64,000 nucleotides of DNA from Streptomonospora nanhaiensis. Lineage in GTDB: Bacteria; Actinomycetota; Actinomycetes; Streptosporangiales; Streptosporangiaceae. A model generated the notes under the pieces. The model did no database searches. It was given only the letters and a program-made list of their open reading frames with translations, and was not told where the DNA came from. The stretch's first letter is position 1; every line of letters begins with the position of its first letter. The stretch covers positions 3,472,001 through 3,536,000 of the forward strand of contig NZ_CP113264.1 of assembly GCF_026642255.1 (NCBI RefSeq), written 5' to 3'. This document shows positions 25,909-33,812 of this stretch, one piece after another. The position numbers were made by a program, and so were the translations under genes.

Positions 25909-26327
25909 GCGGTCCGATGACCGATGTCCTGCGGAACCTGGGCGGCGTCCGGGTCATGGTGTGCGCGGCAGACGGCCCGCCCCTGCGCGGTGAGGCCGAG
26001 GCGATCGACCTCATCGGCGAGGCCTCCTACGGGGGCGCCTCGTGGGTGGTCCTGCCGGTCGAACGGATCGACGGGGACTTCTTCTCGCTGCGCACCGGCG
26101 TGGCGGGGGCCGTGACGCAGAAGTTCGTCACCTACGGGATGGGGCTGGCCGTCGTGGGGGACGTCTCCGCGCACGTGGCGGCGAGCACCGCCCTGCGGGA
26201 CCTGGTCAGGGAGGCCAACCGCGGCCGCGGCCTGTGGTTCGTCCCCGACATGGACGCGCTCCGGGAGCGCCTGGCCCCGTCCGACGTTCATCCTGTCTCA
26301 TATGGCGAGAAAGATATCTCACTGTAA
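25905..26327 (+). CDS. DUF4180 protein
   Basis: The 140-residue protein matches DUF4180: IDLIGEASYGGASWVVLPVERIDGDFF, RTGVAGAVTQKFVTYGMGLAVVGDVSAH and REANRGRGLWFVPD. The function is unknown. It starts at GTG 25905, sharing the four bases GTGA with the stop of the HTH gene. The tight coupling suggests that it binds the HTH protein or reads out the same signal; that is inference. Confidence 0.88.
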   Translation: MSGPMTDVLRNLGGVRVMVCAADGPPLRGEAEAIDLIGEASYGGASWVVLPVERIDGDFFSLRTGVAGAVTQKFVTYGMGLAVVGDVSAHVAASTALRDLVREANRGRGLWFVPDMDALRERLAPSDVHPVSYGEKDISL

Positions 26328-26389
26328 GAGACGCCGGGTGTAGGGTCGAACGTGTCGGCAGGCCTCGCGACCCGGTGAGAGGGCGATCC

Positions 26390-27187
26390 ATGACGCGTTA
26401 CACCCACGGCCACCACCCGGCCGTCACCGACTCCTACCGCCGGCGCGACGCGGAGAACTCCGCCGCCTACGCGCTCGACCGGCTGGCCCCGGGCCGCTCC
26501 CTGCTGGACGTGGGCTGCGGCCCGGGCAGCATCACCGTCGACCTCGCCCGGCGGGTCGCCCCGGGGCCGGTCACCGCGGTGGACTCCTCCCCCGAGGCGG
26601 TCGACCTCGCCCGCGCGACCGCGGCCGCGGCGGGGGTCGAGAACATCGGGTTCCGGGTCGCGGACGTGCACCGCCTGGACCTGCCCGACGACTCCTTCGA
26701 CGTCGTCCACGCCCACCAGGTCCTCCAGCACGTCGCGGACCCGGTCCGGGCGCTGGCCGAGATGCGCCGGGTGGCCCGTCCCGGCGGGACCGTCGCCGCC
26801 CGCGACGCAGACTACTCCGGCATGTACTGGTATCCGCGCCTGCCCGAGCTGGACTCCTGGATGGACCTCTACCAGCGGGTCGCGCGCGGGAACGGCGGCG
26901 AGCCCGACGCGGGCCGCAGGTTGGCGGCCTGGGCCCGCGAGGCCGGGTTCACCGACGTCACCTACGTGGCCGAGGTGTGGAGCCACTCCGACCCCGACAG
27001 CCGCGCCTGGTGGGGCGGCATGTGGGCCCGGCGCATCCTGGAGTCCGACCTGGGGCGGCAGGCCGTCGCCGAGGGCGACGCCACCCGGGAGGAGCTGGAG
27101 CGCATCTCGCGCGGGTGGACGGCCTGGAGCCGGGACCCCGACGGGGTGTTCGTGGTCCCGCACGGCGCGATCCTGTGCCGTGCCTGA
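26390..27187 (+). CDS. SAM-dependent methyltransferase (class I)
   Basis: The 265-residue protein has motif I SLLDVGCGPGSITVDLAR near residue 37, the acidic loop VDSSPEAVDLAR, DDSFDVVHAHQVLQHVADP and RVARPGGTVAARD, a full set for Methyltransf_11-type enzymes. It resembles UbiE/COQ5-like small-molecule methyltransferases. GAGAGGGC precedes the ATG. It follows DUF4180 by 62 bp; a TAGGGT near 26341 could be its own -10. Confidence 0.88.
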   Translation: MTRYTHGHHPAVTDSYRRRDAENSAAYALDRLAPGRSLLDVGCGPGSITVDLARRVAPGPVTAVDSSPEAVDLARATAAAAGVENIGFRVADVHRLDLPDDSFDVVHAHQVLQHVADPVRALAEMRRVARPGGTVAARDADYSGMYWYPRLPELDSWMDLYQRVARGNGGEPDAGRRLAAWAREAGFTDVTYVAEVWSHSDPDSRAWWGGMWARRILESDLGRQAVAEGDATREELERISRGWTAWSRDPDGVFVVPHGAILCRA

Positions 27188-27226
27188 CCGCGCCGCCCCC
27201 GCGGTTCCCGGACCGGCCGGGACCGG

Positions 27227-27251
27227 GGAGGAGAACCTGGCCGGTTCCTCC
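27227..27251 (+). terminator. Hairpin after the methyltransferase gene
   Basis: GGAGGA-g-AACC (27227-27237) pairs with GGTTCCTCC (27243-27251) around a five-base loop, with one bulge. It lies 40 bp after the stop and before a convergent gene. Confidence 0.45.
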
Positions 27252-27409
27252 CGACCGATCTCCGAGAAGTTCCGCAGGCTCTCCGACCACTCATCCGCGC
27301 ACACCTGCTCCGCCCGGAACGGGCTCCGGCCGGACCCACCGGTTCCCGGCTCGGAACCCGTCCCGTCCTTTTCCGCCGGTACCGCGGGAACGCCTCGTCG
27401 GCCGGAGCC

Positions 27410-28663
27410 TCAGACCGCCTCGTCCTGCTCCTTCCGGTAGTGCCGGAGCTGCCGGGCCCGGCGGATCTGGTCGGCGAGGAGGGCCGCGCCGGTCGGCATT
27501 CGGGGGCGGCGCCGGTCACAGGCGCCGGTGTGGAGGCGGTCCGTGACGGCGGCCTGGACGGCGGCGGCGCGCAGGGCCTTCGAGCGGATCCACGTCGTGG
27601 GCGGGGCGACGGGGGCATCGTGTCCGTCGAGCCATTGCCGTACCGCACGGGGGTTCTGCGCGTAGGCGGTGCCGACCCCGGCGAGCGCGAAACCCTGCCG
27701 TAGGACGTTCTCCGCTACGTGGCCGCGGCGAATGCCGCCGGTGAGCATGAGCGGGGTAGCGGTCCGTCCGACGAGGCGGGTGGCGAGGTCGAGGAAGTAG
27801 GACTCGCGGGCGAGGGTGCGGTTGTCGGCGGGATGCCCCGCTGTTGCGAGCGACTCGATGCTGCCTCCCGAGAGTTCGACCAGGTCGACGGCGGGAGACA
27901 GCCAGTCGATGACCTCAGCGGCGTCGTCGATGTCGAAGCCGCCGCGCTGGAAGTCGGCGGAGTTGAGTTTCACCGCGACGGGGAACGAGTCCGGCACGCT
28001 GTCGCGCACCGCGTCCACGACCCGGAGAAGCAGTCGGGCCCGTTGCCGCAGAGCCCCGCCCCATTCGTCGGTACGGTTGTTGACGAGTGGGGAGAGGAAC
28101 TGCGACAGCAGGTATCCGTGGGCGGCGTGGATCTCGACACCCGCGAAACCCGACTCCCGGGCGAGGCGGGCCGAGGCGGCGAACTGGCCGATCGTGCGGG
28201 TGATGTCCGATGCGGTCATCTCCACCGGGGGTGCGAAGAGTCCGGACAACCCGCCGGCCTGGACGGGGACCGGGGAGGGGGCGTAGGCGATGGAGCCGGT
28301 GTCGCGGCGCACGACCCGCCCGGGATGGTTCAACTGCATGAACACCGGGAGCGTGCCCGCGGCCGCCGACCAGCGGCGAAACGCGTCGAGGTCGCTGGCC
28401 TCATCGAGAACGATGTCGCCCGGTTGGGCGACGGCCCGGCGTTCGATCATGACGTGGCCGGTGATGAGCAGCCCGGCGCCACCGTCGGCGAGTCGCCGGT
28501 AGAGGGTGACGAGGCGGTGATCGGGCTGCCGTCGCGGCCCTGCGAGCTGTTCCTCCATCGCGGCTTTGACGACGCGGTTGCGCAGGACCAGGCCGCTGCG
28601 CAGGCGGAGAGGTGTGTCCAGGATGCGCCGGGTCTGCGGTTTGCCGTCTCGGGGCTGGTTCAT
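27410..28663 (-). CDS. NADH:flavin oxidoreductase (old yellow enzyme family)
   Basis: The 417-residue protein is a TIM-barrel flavoenzyme with FMN-binding RNRVVKAAMEEQL, FMQLNHPGR, EIHAAHGYLLSQFLSPLVNNRTDEWGG and the substrate-binding His pair, the usual set for old yellow enzymes that reduce activated double bonds. The C-terminal 60 residues are a basic helical extension. It is downstream of a MarR gene on the same strand (229 bp), a common pairing for redox-cycling or electrophile response. The ATG at 28663 has only a weak AGGA upstream. Codon use looks slightly less GC-biased than in neighbours. Confidence 0.9.
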   Translation of the reverse strand: MNQPRDGKPQTRRILDTPLRLRSGLVLRNRVVKAAMEEQLAGPRRQPDHRLVTLYRRLADGGAGLLITGHVMIERRAVAQPGDIVLDEASDLDAFRRWSAAAGTLPVFMQLNHPGRVVRRDTGSIAYAPSPVPVQAGGLSGLFAPPVEMTASDITRTIGQFAASARLARESGFAGVEIHAAHGYLLSQFLSPLVNNRTDEWGGALRQRARLLLRVVDAVRDSVPDSFPVAVKLNSADFQRGGFDIDDAAEVIDWLSPAVDLVELSGGSIESLATAGHPADNRTLARESYFLDLATRLVGRTATPLMLTGGIRRGHVAENVLRQGFALAGVGTAYAQNPRAVRQWLDGHDAPVAPPTTWIRSKALRAAAVQAAVTDRLHTGACDRRRPRMPTGAALLADQIRRARQLRHYRKEQDEAV

Positions 28664-28892
28664 GTCAGGTTCTGTCCTGTTCCGTTCCTCGGCGGCGTCC
28701 CGGTCACGGGCTCGATGCGGCTGCGGTCCGGCTGGTTCCACCCGAGGGCGGCAGGGCCCACGGCGCAGGAGAACACGACGGACACGCCTCGGGGCCGCCG
28801 AATCCGGATGGCGAGCGCCCCAGCCCCGTCCGGCGCCACGTCCGCCGCGCTCCGCACCCGCCCCGGGACGGGTGTGCGGCTCCAGGGTGCGC

Positions 28893-29342
28893 TCACCGCG
28901 TGACCTGCCCGAGGACCTGTAGCAGTGTGTCGCAGTCCCGCGGCGCCACGTCCGCGAACACCTCGTCCTGTTGACGGGCCACCACCTCGAACCCCGCCGC
29001 ATGCGCGGCCGCACCCGCCGGAGTCAAGGAAAGCAGGACACCGCGCCGGTCCGCCGGGTCCGTCTCGCGCGTGAGGTACCCCTCCCGAAGCATCCGATCC
29101 GCCAGCACACTCGCGTTCGACTTCGAGCACCCCAGCGCCTCGGCCAAATCCTTCAGGCCCACCGGCTTCGTACTGTCCGCGAGTCGGTGCAGCAGCGCCA
29201 ACCGCGCCAACGACAACGTCACCGAGGACAGCGCCTCATTCACCTGGGACTCCAGCACACGCGCCGCGGCGATCACCGCGAGCATCGGGCTCGCCGCAAC
29301 GGTCTCACTCGACCACTGATTAGTTCGCTCATGAACGTTCAT
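28893..29342 (-). CDS. MarR family regulator
   Basis: The 149-residue protein is a canonical MarR: LARLALLHRLADSTKPVGLKDLAEALGCSKSNASVLADRMLREGYLTRETDPADRRGVLLSLT covers the winged helix (about 45-110). It has one cysteine in the recognition helix (GCSKSN, about residue 71) and another near the C-terminus (RDCDTLL), which could make it thiol-responsive like OhrR or NemR-type sensors; that is inference. TATAGT ends six bases before the ATG, so the mRNA is probably leaderless. The likely target is the downstream flavin oxidoreductase. Confidence 0.9.
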   Translation of the reverse strand: MNVHERTNQWSSETVAASPMLAVIAAARVLESQVNEALSSVTLSLARLALLHRLADSTKPVGLKDLAEALGCSKSNASVLADRMLREGYLTRETDPADRRGVLLSLTPAGAAAHAAGFEVVARQQDEVFADVAPRDCDTLLQVLGQVTR

Positions 29343-29352
29343 ATACGAACTA
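29321..29352. promoter_or_regulatory. MarR autoregulatory operator overlapping promoter and start
   Basis: TAGTTCG (29321-29327) and CGAACTA (29346-29352) are perfect mirror arms. Between them is the ten-base palindrome TGAACGTTCA (29332-29341), which contains the start codon of marR. The outer right arm overlaps the -10 TATAGT. Binding would block transcription initiation directly. Confidence 0.6.
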
Positions 29353-29711
29353 TATTACCGACCGAGACTAGGCCAGAGTGAGCGGGGCCGCCGGGTGCGC
29401 ACGCGGCTCCCTCCCGCCCGCAGGCGCGGTCAACCGTCCGTCGCCCCTTTCCGGCTCACCCGGTTCGCTCCCCTCCCGGGGCGGGCGGCCGGGAAAACCG
29501 GGTGCGCCGGGCGGCACGGGGCTCCTAGAATGCCGTCCATGATGGCAGTCGCAGTCACGGAGTAGGCGGGCGTCCGCGCCCGCCGCGCGCCGCGCCGTGT
29601 CCTGGGAGGACCGGCGGGGCCCGTTCGGCGTGCCGCGCGGGCGGAACGGTTGTTCTCTCTTTCCGTTCTCGGCCCGCCTCCGGGCGGGCCCGACCCGATC
29701 GGCCATCACAC
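29343..29711. other. Leader region of the DHA2 efflux pump
   Basis: These 369 bases hold the marR promoter at the left end and, from 29526, a promoter, an eight-codon leader ORF and several hairpins before the pump gene. GGCGGGCG (29565-29572) pairs with CGCCCGCC (29577-29584), and GGCCCGCC (29681-29688) pairs with GGCGGGCC (29693-29700). A T- and C-rich stretch lies at 29650-29680. Confidence 0.55.
29539..29565 (+). CDS. Putative eight-residue leader peptide (MMAVAVTE)
   Basis: ATG ATG GCA GTC GCA GTC ACG GAG TAG follows TAGAAT (29526-29531) by seven bases, the spacing of leaderless actinobacterial mRNAs. The stop codon abuts a perfect eight-base stem. The pump start lies 146 bases further on without a Shine-Dalgarno. 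Short leader peptides regulate several antibiotic efflux and resistance genes by ribosome stalling. No experiment supports this one. Confidence 0.4.
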   Translation: MMAVAVTE

Positions 29712-31187
29712 ATGACCTCGTTCCGAACTCCTGGCGCGCGCTCCGGCCGCCAGGAGCGCTTCACCCGTACCCGCCGCTGGTGGGCCCTGGCTGCGGTCTC
29801 GATGCTGCAGTTCCTCATCGCCGTGGACGTCACGGTCGTCAACATCGCCCTGCCCTCCATCGGGGCGGACCTCGGCGCCGGACCCCAGGGCCTGACCTGG
29901 GTCGTCGCCGGGTACACGCTCGTCGGCGGCGGCCTGCTGCTCCTCGGCGGGAGGATCTGCGACCTGCTCGGCCGACGCCGCATGCTGCTGCTGGGCGCCG
30001 CCCTGTTCGGCGCGGCCTCGCTCGTGGCCGGTGCGGCCCCCGACCTGCCGTGGCTCCTGGCCGCGCGCTTCGGGCAGGGGGCGGGTGAGGCCCTGGCCTC
30101 CCCGGCGGCGATGTCGCTCATCGCCATGCTGTTCCCCGCTCCCCGGGAGCGCGCCAGGGCGCTCGGCATCTGGGGGGCGATCTCCAGTTCCGGGCTGGTC
30201 GGCGGGGTGCTGCTGTCCGGAGTGATCACCGAACTGCTCGACTGGCGGTGGATCTTCCTCGTCAACCTCCCCGTGGTGGCGGTGGTCCTGGTCGCCGTCC
30301 CGCTCCTGGTCGCTCCCGACGGCGCCCGCCGTGCGGCGGGCGGGTCCGGGGACACGGCGCCCGCCGACGCGTCCGCACCCGTGCGGCGCCGCCCCGACGT
30401 CACGGGCGCGGTGCTGCTGACCGCCGGCCCCCTCGCCCTGGTCTACGGGGTGCTGCGGGCGGCGGAGGCCCCCTGGGGCGACCCGCAGGTGTTCGGTCCG
30501 CTCGCCGCGGGGGTCGCGGCGCTGGGGCTGTTCGTCCTGGTCGAGGCGAAGTCGGCCAACCCGCTGGTGCCGCTGTCGTTCTTCGCGAACAGGACCAGGA
30601 CGGTGGCCAACGCGGCGACGGTGCTGCTCAGCGCGGCGCTGTCGACCTCGTTCCTCCTGGTGACGCTCTACCTCCAGCAGGTGCTGGGGATGAGCCCGCT
30701 CCAGGCGGGGCTGGCGTACGTGCCGTTCTGCGCGGCGATCCTGGCCTCGGCGACCGTGGTCGGCCGCGTCATCGGCGCGCTCGGACTCTCCGGGGCGGCG
30801 ATCGCCGGCCTGCTGGCGACCGCCGCCGGAACCGCCTGGCTGTCGAGACTGCCGGTCGACGGCGACCTGTGGACCGACGCCATGCCCGGCATGGTCCTGG
30901 TCGGCGTCGGCATGGGCGTCGGCCTGATCGCCCTGCAGAACGCGGCCCTGCACGGGGTGACCGAGGACGACGCGGGGGTCGCCTCGGGCGTCCAGCGCTC
31001 GGTGGACCAGCTCGGCGGCGCCACCGGCATGGCCGTCCTGGTCGGCGCGGCGGTCGCCGCGGGCGCGTCCGGCGACATCGACGCGGCCGTCGAGGGGTAC
31101 AGGACCGCCTTCACCTGGGCGACCGCGGGCGTCCTCGTCGCCACCGCGGGCGTCGCCCTGTTCGCCCGCAGGGCCGGCCGCGCCTGA
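29712..31187 (+). CDS. DHA2 family (EmrB/QacA-type) drug:H+ antiporter
   Basis: The 491-residue protein has 14 predicted helices with the DHA2 signatures DVTVVNIALPSIGADL in helix 1, RICDLLGRRRML in loop 2-3 and GEALASPAAMSLIAMLFP/GIWGAISSSGLVGGVLL in helices 4-5. It should export drugs or small metabolites. The ATG at 29712 has no Shine-Dalgarno and is preceded by a leader with hairpins, so translation may depend on leader structure. A 14-bp perfect hairpin follows the stop. Confidence 0.92.
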   Translation: MTSFRTPGARSGRQERFTRTRRWWALAAVSMLQFLIAVDVTVVNIALPSIGADLGAGPQGLTWVVAGYTLVGGGLLLLGGRICDLLGRRRMLLLGAALFGAASLVAGAAPDLPWLLAARFGQGAGEALASPAAMSLIAMLFPAPRERARALGIWGAISSSGLVGGVLLSGVITELLDWRWIFLVNLPVVAVVLVAVPLLVAPDGARRAAGGSGDTAPADASAPVRRRPDVTGAVLLTAGPLALVYGVLRAAEAPWGDPQVFGPLAAGVAALGLFVLVEAKSANPLVPLSFFANRTRTVANAATVLLSAALSTSFLLVTLYLQQVLGMSPLQAGLAYVPFCAAILASATVVGRVIGALGLSGAAIAGLLATAAGTAWLSRLPVDGDLWTDAMPGMVLVGVGMGVGLIALQNAALHGVTEDDAGVASGVQRSVDQLGGATGMAVLVGAAVAAGASGDIDAAVEGYRTAFTWATAGVLVATAGVALFARRAGRA

Positions 31188-31201
31188 CAGGCGGCAGCGC
31201 G

Positions 31202-31237
31202 CCCCGGGTCCGCGGTACGCGTGCCGCGGACCCGGGG
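31202..31237. terminator. Bidirectional terminator between pump and macrodomain genes
   Basis: CCCCGGGTCCGCGG (31202-31215) pairs perfectly with CCGCGGACCCGGGG (31224-31237) around eight bases. A second, weaker stem (GGACGAC...GTCGTCC, 31236-31271) follows. It separates convergent genes. Confidence 0.75.
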
Positions 31238-31298
31238 ACGACGGCCTCCGCAGCACCGGCTGTCGTCCCGGGGCCCTCTGCAGCCCCAAGCGCACGGC

Positions 31299-31793
31299 TC
31301 AGTCGACGTCGTAGACGGTGACCCCGATCCCCCGGTCGAGGAGTTCGCTCTCGACCAGGGGCTGGACGCGTGACCACTTCCCGCCGGCGAGCCCGCAGCC
31401 GATACGGGGCATGTGCACGGTCGCGCGGAGGTCGAGGGCGTGCGCGGCGAGTGCGCGCAGGCAGGCGGCGACCGCGTCGTAGCGGATGGGCGGCCCGCCG
31501 CTGCCCCGCCCCGTGCCGTGCTGGGCCACCATGTTGGCCACCCAGGTCTCGGACCCGACCGCGGTCAGGCGTACGGCGCCCAGGGCGAAGTCGTTGCGGG
31601 CACGTTCGCGGTGCCAGGCACGGTAGTCGCGTTCGGGTCCGGGCCACCGCCGGGAGACGGCGAGCACGAACCCCTTGCCCCAGCCGCCCCGGTCGTTGCA
31701 CACGTGGGCAATGATCTTGGGCCCCGCGGCCCGGGGACTCGTGGCGTCGCCGCGGATGATCCGCAGTCCGGGCGGGAGGGTCTCGGTGGGCAT
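31299..31793 (-). CDS. Macrodomain protein (Poa1p-like ADP-ribose phosphatase type)
   Basis: The 164-residue protein is a single macrodomain: GDATSP near residue 14, IIAHVCNDRGGWGKGFVLAVSRRWP with the ligand-binding Asn and Gly loop, and MPRIGCGLAGGKW with the second Gly-rich loop near residue 130. Relatives bind ADP-ribose or hydrolyse ADP-ribose-1''-phosphate or O-acetyl-ADP-ribose. TAGCGT ends six bases before the ATG, suggesting a leaderless mRNA. It is divergent from a MarR-like gene. No toxin partner is adjacent. Confidence 0.9.
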   Translation of the reverse strand: MPTETLPPGLRIIRGDATSPRAAGPKIIAHVCNDRGGWGKGFVLAVSRRWPGPERDYRAWHRERARNDFALGAVRLTAVGSETWVANMVAQHGTGRGSGGPPIRYDAVAACLRALAAHALDLRATVHMPRIGCGLAGGKWSRVQPLVESELLDRGIGVTVYDVD

Positions 31794-31949
31794 GGCCGAA
31801 CGCTAGCGGTCGGTGGTGACAAGGCGTCCCGGGACAGCGGGCCGCCGGGGGCCTTCCTCCGCCTCGGCCACGGGCGGCCCCGGGGAGCCTGCCGGCGCGA
31901 CACCGTCGCGAGCCCCTGACAAGCCGCGGTCGGGCGGCATATCGTCGAC

Positions 31950-31969
31950 CTGCCGCGCACGCGCGGCAG
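31950..31969. promoter_or_regulatory. 20-bp palindrome upstream of the MarR-like gene
   Basis: CTGCCGCGC and GCGCGGCAG are perfect nine-base arms with a two-base centre. The site lies 33 bp upstream of the ATG at 32002. Directly after it GTACGC occurs twice in tandem. It is a good candidate for the operator of the adjacent regulator. Confidence 0.5.
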
Positions 31970-32001
31970 TGTACGCATGTACGCGGCCCGCTGGAGGAAG
32001 C

Positions 32002-32409
32002 ATGTCCGACCTGCCCATCGGCTACTGGCTCAAGCACCTGGACCGGCTCATCGAGAACGACTTCGACCGGGTTCTCGCCTCGGAGTCGCTGGGACGCCGC
32101 CACTGGCAGGTGCTCAACTCCCTGCACACCGAGCCCGGCACGACCGCCGACCTCGACCGCAGACTGGCCCCTTTCCTGGAGGAGGACGAGTCCACGGTCG
32201 CCCCCGCCGTCGACCGCCTGCGCGAACTGGGGTGGGTCGAGGGCCTGGTCGCCCTCGCGCTCACGCCCCGGGGCGAGGCCGAGCACGACAAGCTCCTCTC
32301 CCGGGTCAAGGAGGCCAGGGCACGGCTCACGCGGGGGATCGGCGACGAGGAGTACCGCGTGGCCGTCGACGTCCTGGAGCGGATGTCGGCCAACCTCGAA
32401 CAGGACTGA
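32002..32409 (+). CDS. MarR-like winged-helix protein
   Basis: The 135-residue protein has a MarR-type layout: an N-terminal helix pair (DLPIGYWLKHLDRLIENDFDRVLASESLGRRHWQVLNSL), a winged helix (about 48-95, DESTVAPAVDRLRELGWVEG) and a C-terminal dimerisation helix. It lacks the strong DxR wing of classical MarR proteins. GGAGGAAGC precedes the ATG. It is divergent from the macrodomain gene and convergent with the GNAT gene (18 bp). The target is unknown. Confidence 0.8.
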   Translation: MSDLPIGYWLKHLDRLIENDFDRVLASESLGRRHWQVLNSLHTEPGTTADLDRRLAPFLEEDESTVAPAVDRLRELGWVEGLVALALTPRGEAEHDKLLSRVKEARARLTRGIGDEEYRVAVDVLERMSANLEQD

Positions 32410-32427
32410 GGGGCCGGACGCCCCGGG

Positions 32428-33000
32428 TCACGGGGCGGGCAGCTCCCGGGTGAGCTCGACGAACGCCAGGTCGGCGCGCCTGGGGAGGCCGAAGGTCTCG
32501 TCCCCGTAGGGGAAGGGCTCGGTCTTGCCGGTACCGGTGTAGCCGCGCCGCTCGTACCACGCGATCAGCTCGGGGCGCTGCTTGAGGACCTTCATCCGCA
32601 TCAGGCGGCAGCCCCACTCCGTGACGGCGGTGCGCTCGGCCTCGGCCAGCACCTGCCGTCCCAGCCCGCCGCCCTGGATGGCGGGACGGACGGAGAACAT
32701 CCCGAAGTAGGCGCCGTTGACGCCCCGCTGGAGTTCGCAGCAGGCCACGAGGAGGCCGTCGGCCTCGGCGACGAGGACGATCGTGTTGGTGCGCCCCAGC
32801 AGCTCGGACATGCCCTCGGCGTCCACGCGCTGGCCGTCGAGCAGGTGGGCCTCCGTGGTCCAGCCCCCTGCGGAGGAGTCGCCCCGGTAACAGGCGTTGA
32901 CCAGTTCGACGAGGGCCGGGACGTCCGCGGGGACGGCGTGCCGGTAGGTCGGACTGAGCGGCCCGCCGGCTGCCGTCTCGCTGGTCTGGCTGGTGGTCAC
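32428..33000 (-). CDS. GNAT family N-acetyltransferase
   Basis: The 190-residue protein has the GNAT core: MFSVRPAIQGGGLGRQVLAEAERTA is motif A with the Q/RxxGxG/A acetyl-CoA loop near residue 110, and LIAWYERRGYTGTGKTEPFP is motif B. The substrate is unknown. It starts at a GTG with GGGGGAG six bases upstream and precedes no close neighbour on its strand other than the TetR gene further upstream. Confidence 0.9.
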   Translation of the reverse strand: MTTSQTSETAAGGPLSPTYRHAVPADVPALVELVNACYRGDSSAGGWTTEAHLLDGQRVDAEGMSELLGRTNTIVLVAEADGLLVACCELQRGVNGAYFGMFSVRPAIQGGGLGRQVLAEAERTAVTEWGCRLMRMKVLKQRPELIAWYERRGYTGTGKTEPFPYGDETFGLPRRADLAFVELTRELPAP

Positions 33001-33111
33001 GCGTGTCTCCCCCGTCGCTTGCGGTCACTGACACCACCCAGTATCGACTACCGCGAAGTCGGGCAAATACGGACCCCCAGCGCGAAAACCGGCACCTCAC
33101 GCACCCCCAGG

Positions 33112-33741
33112 TCAGGGGTCCGCCCGGTGCCGCCACGCCTCCCCGGTCCGCACCAGGAAGCTCCGCAGGCGACGCCGGGCGTCGTCCGCGTCGAGCATCC
33201 CCGGGGTGACCATCAGTTCGAGGGAGAGCCCGTCCACCTGGGTGTGGAGGTAGCCGGCCCACTCCTCCACCCAGGGGTCGGCATGGGGCTGGAAGGGGTC
33301 CCCGACCGGGGTTCCGACGAGCGAGGCGACCAGCTGCCGGTAGAGCCTGCGCTGGAGGTTCCAGCGCTGGGCCCGGTCCTTGTCGTGCTCGCCCAGGATC
33401 CGGGCGGACTCCCAGGCCCGGTACTCGGCCCGGCGCGTCTCGTCCAGGGGCAGGAGCTGTTCGGCGTACTCGGCCACGCGGTCGGTCAGCGGCATGTCGG
33501 CGGGCTGCCGCGCGGACAGGCCCCTGATCCGCTCCGTGGCGCGGTCCTCGGACAGGTTCATGGCGAAGACCAGGAGTTCCTCGCGCGTCTGGAAGTAGTG
33601 GCGCAGTGCTCCCGGGGACCAGCCCGCCTCGGCCGCCACGGAGCGGATGGACACGGCGGCGGGGCCGGAGGCGGCGATGACCCGCCACAGGGCCTCGGCC
33701 AGTTCCCGGCGGCGCTGTTCGTGATCGACGATCTTTGGCAC
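33112..33741 (-). CDS. TetR family regulator, divergent from GAP-family gene
   Basis: The 209-residue protein has a TetR HTH at residues 10-55 (VSIRSVAAEAGWSPGALRHYFQTREELL) and a BetI-like C-terminal domain. It starts at GTG 33741. A perfect palindrome at 33752-33767 overlaps its own -10 region (TAGAAA six bases before the GTG). It probably represses itself and the divergent membrane-protein gene at 33813. Confidence 0.9.
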   Translation of the reverse strand: MPKIVDHEQRRRELAEALWRVIAASGPAAVSIRSVAAEAGWSPGALRHYFQTREELLVFAMNLSEDRATERIRGLSARQPADMPLTDRVAEYAEQLLPLDETRRAEYRAWESARILGEHDKDRAQRWNLQRRLYRQLVASLVGTPVGDPFQPHADPWVEEWAGYLHTQVDGLSLELMVTPGMLDADDARRRLRSFLVRTGEAWRHRADP

Positions 33742-33751
33742 GCCATCTTTC

Positions 33752-33767
33752 TAACACATCTGTGTTA
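33752..33767. promoter_or_regulatory. TetR operator TAACACA-TC-TGTGTTA
   Basis: The arms TAACACA and TGTGTTA are perfect with a two-base centre, set in an AT-rich patch between the divergent tetR and GAP-family genes. Confidence 0.7.
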
Positions 33768-33812
33768 TTTTATTTCACACAGTCGTGCGATAAAAACTGC
33801 GAGGAGTCCTCC

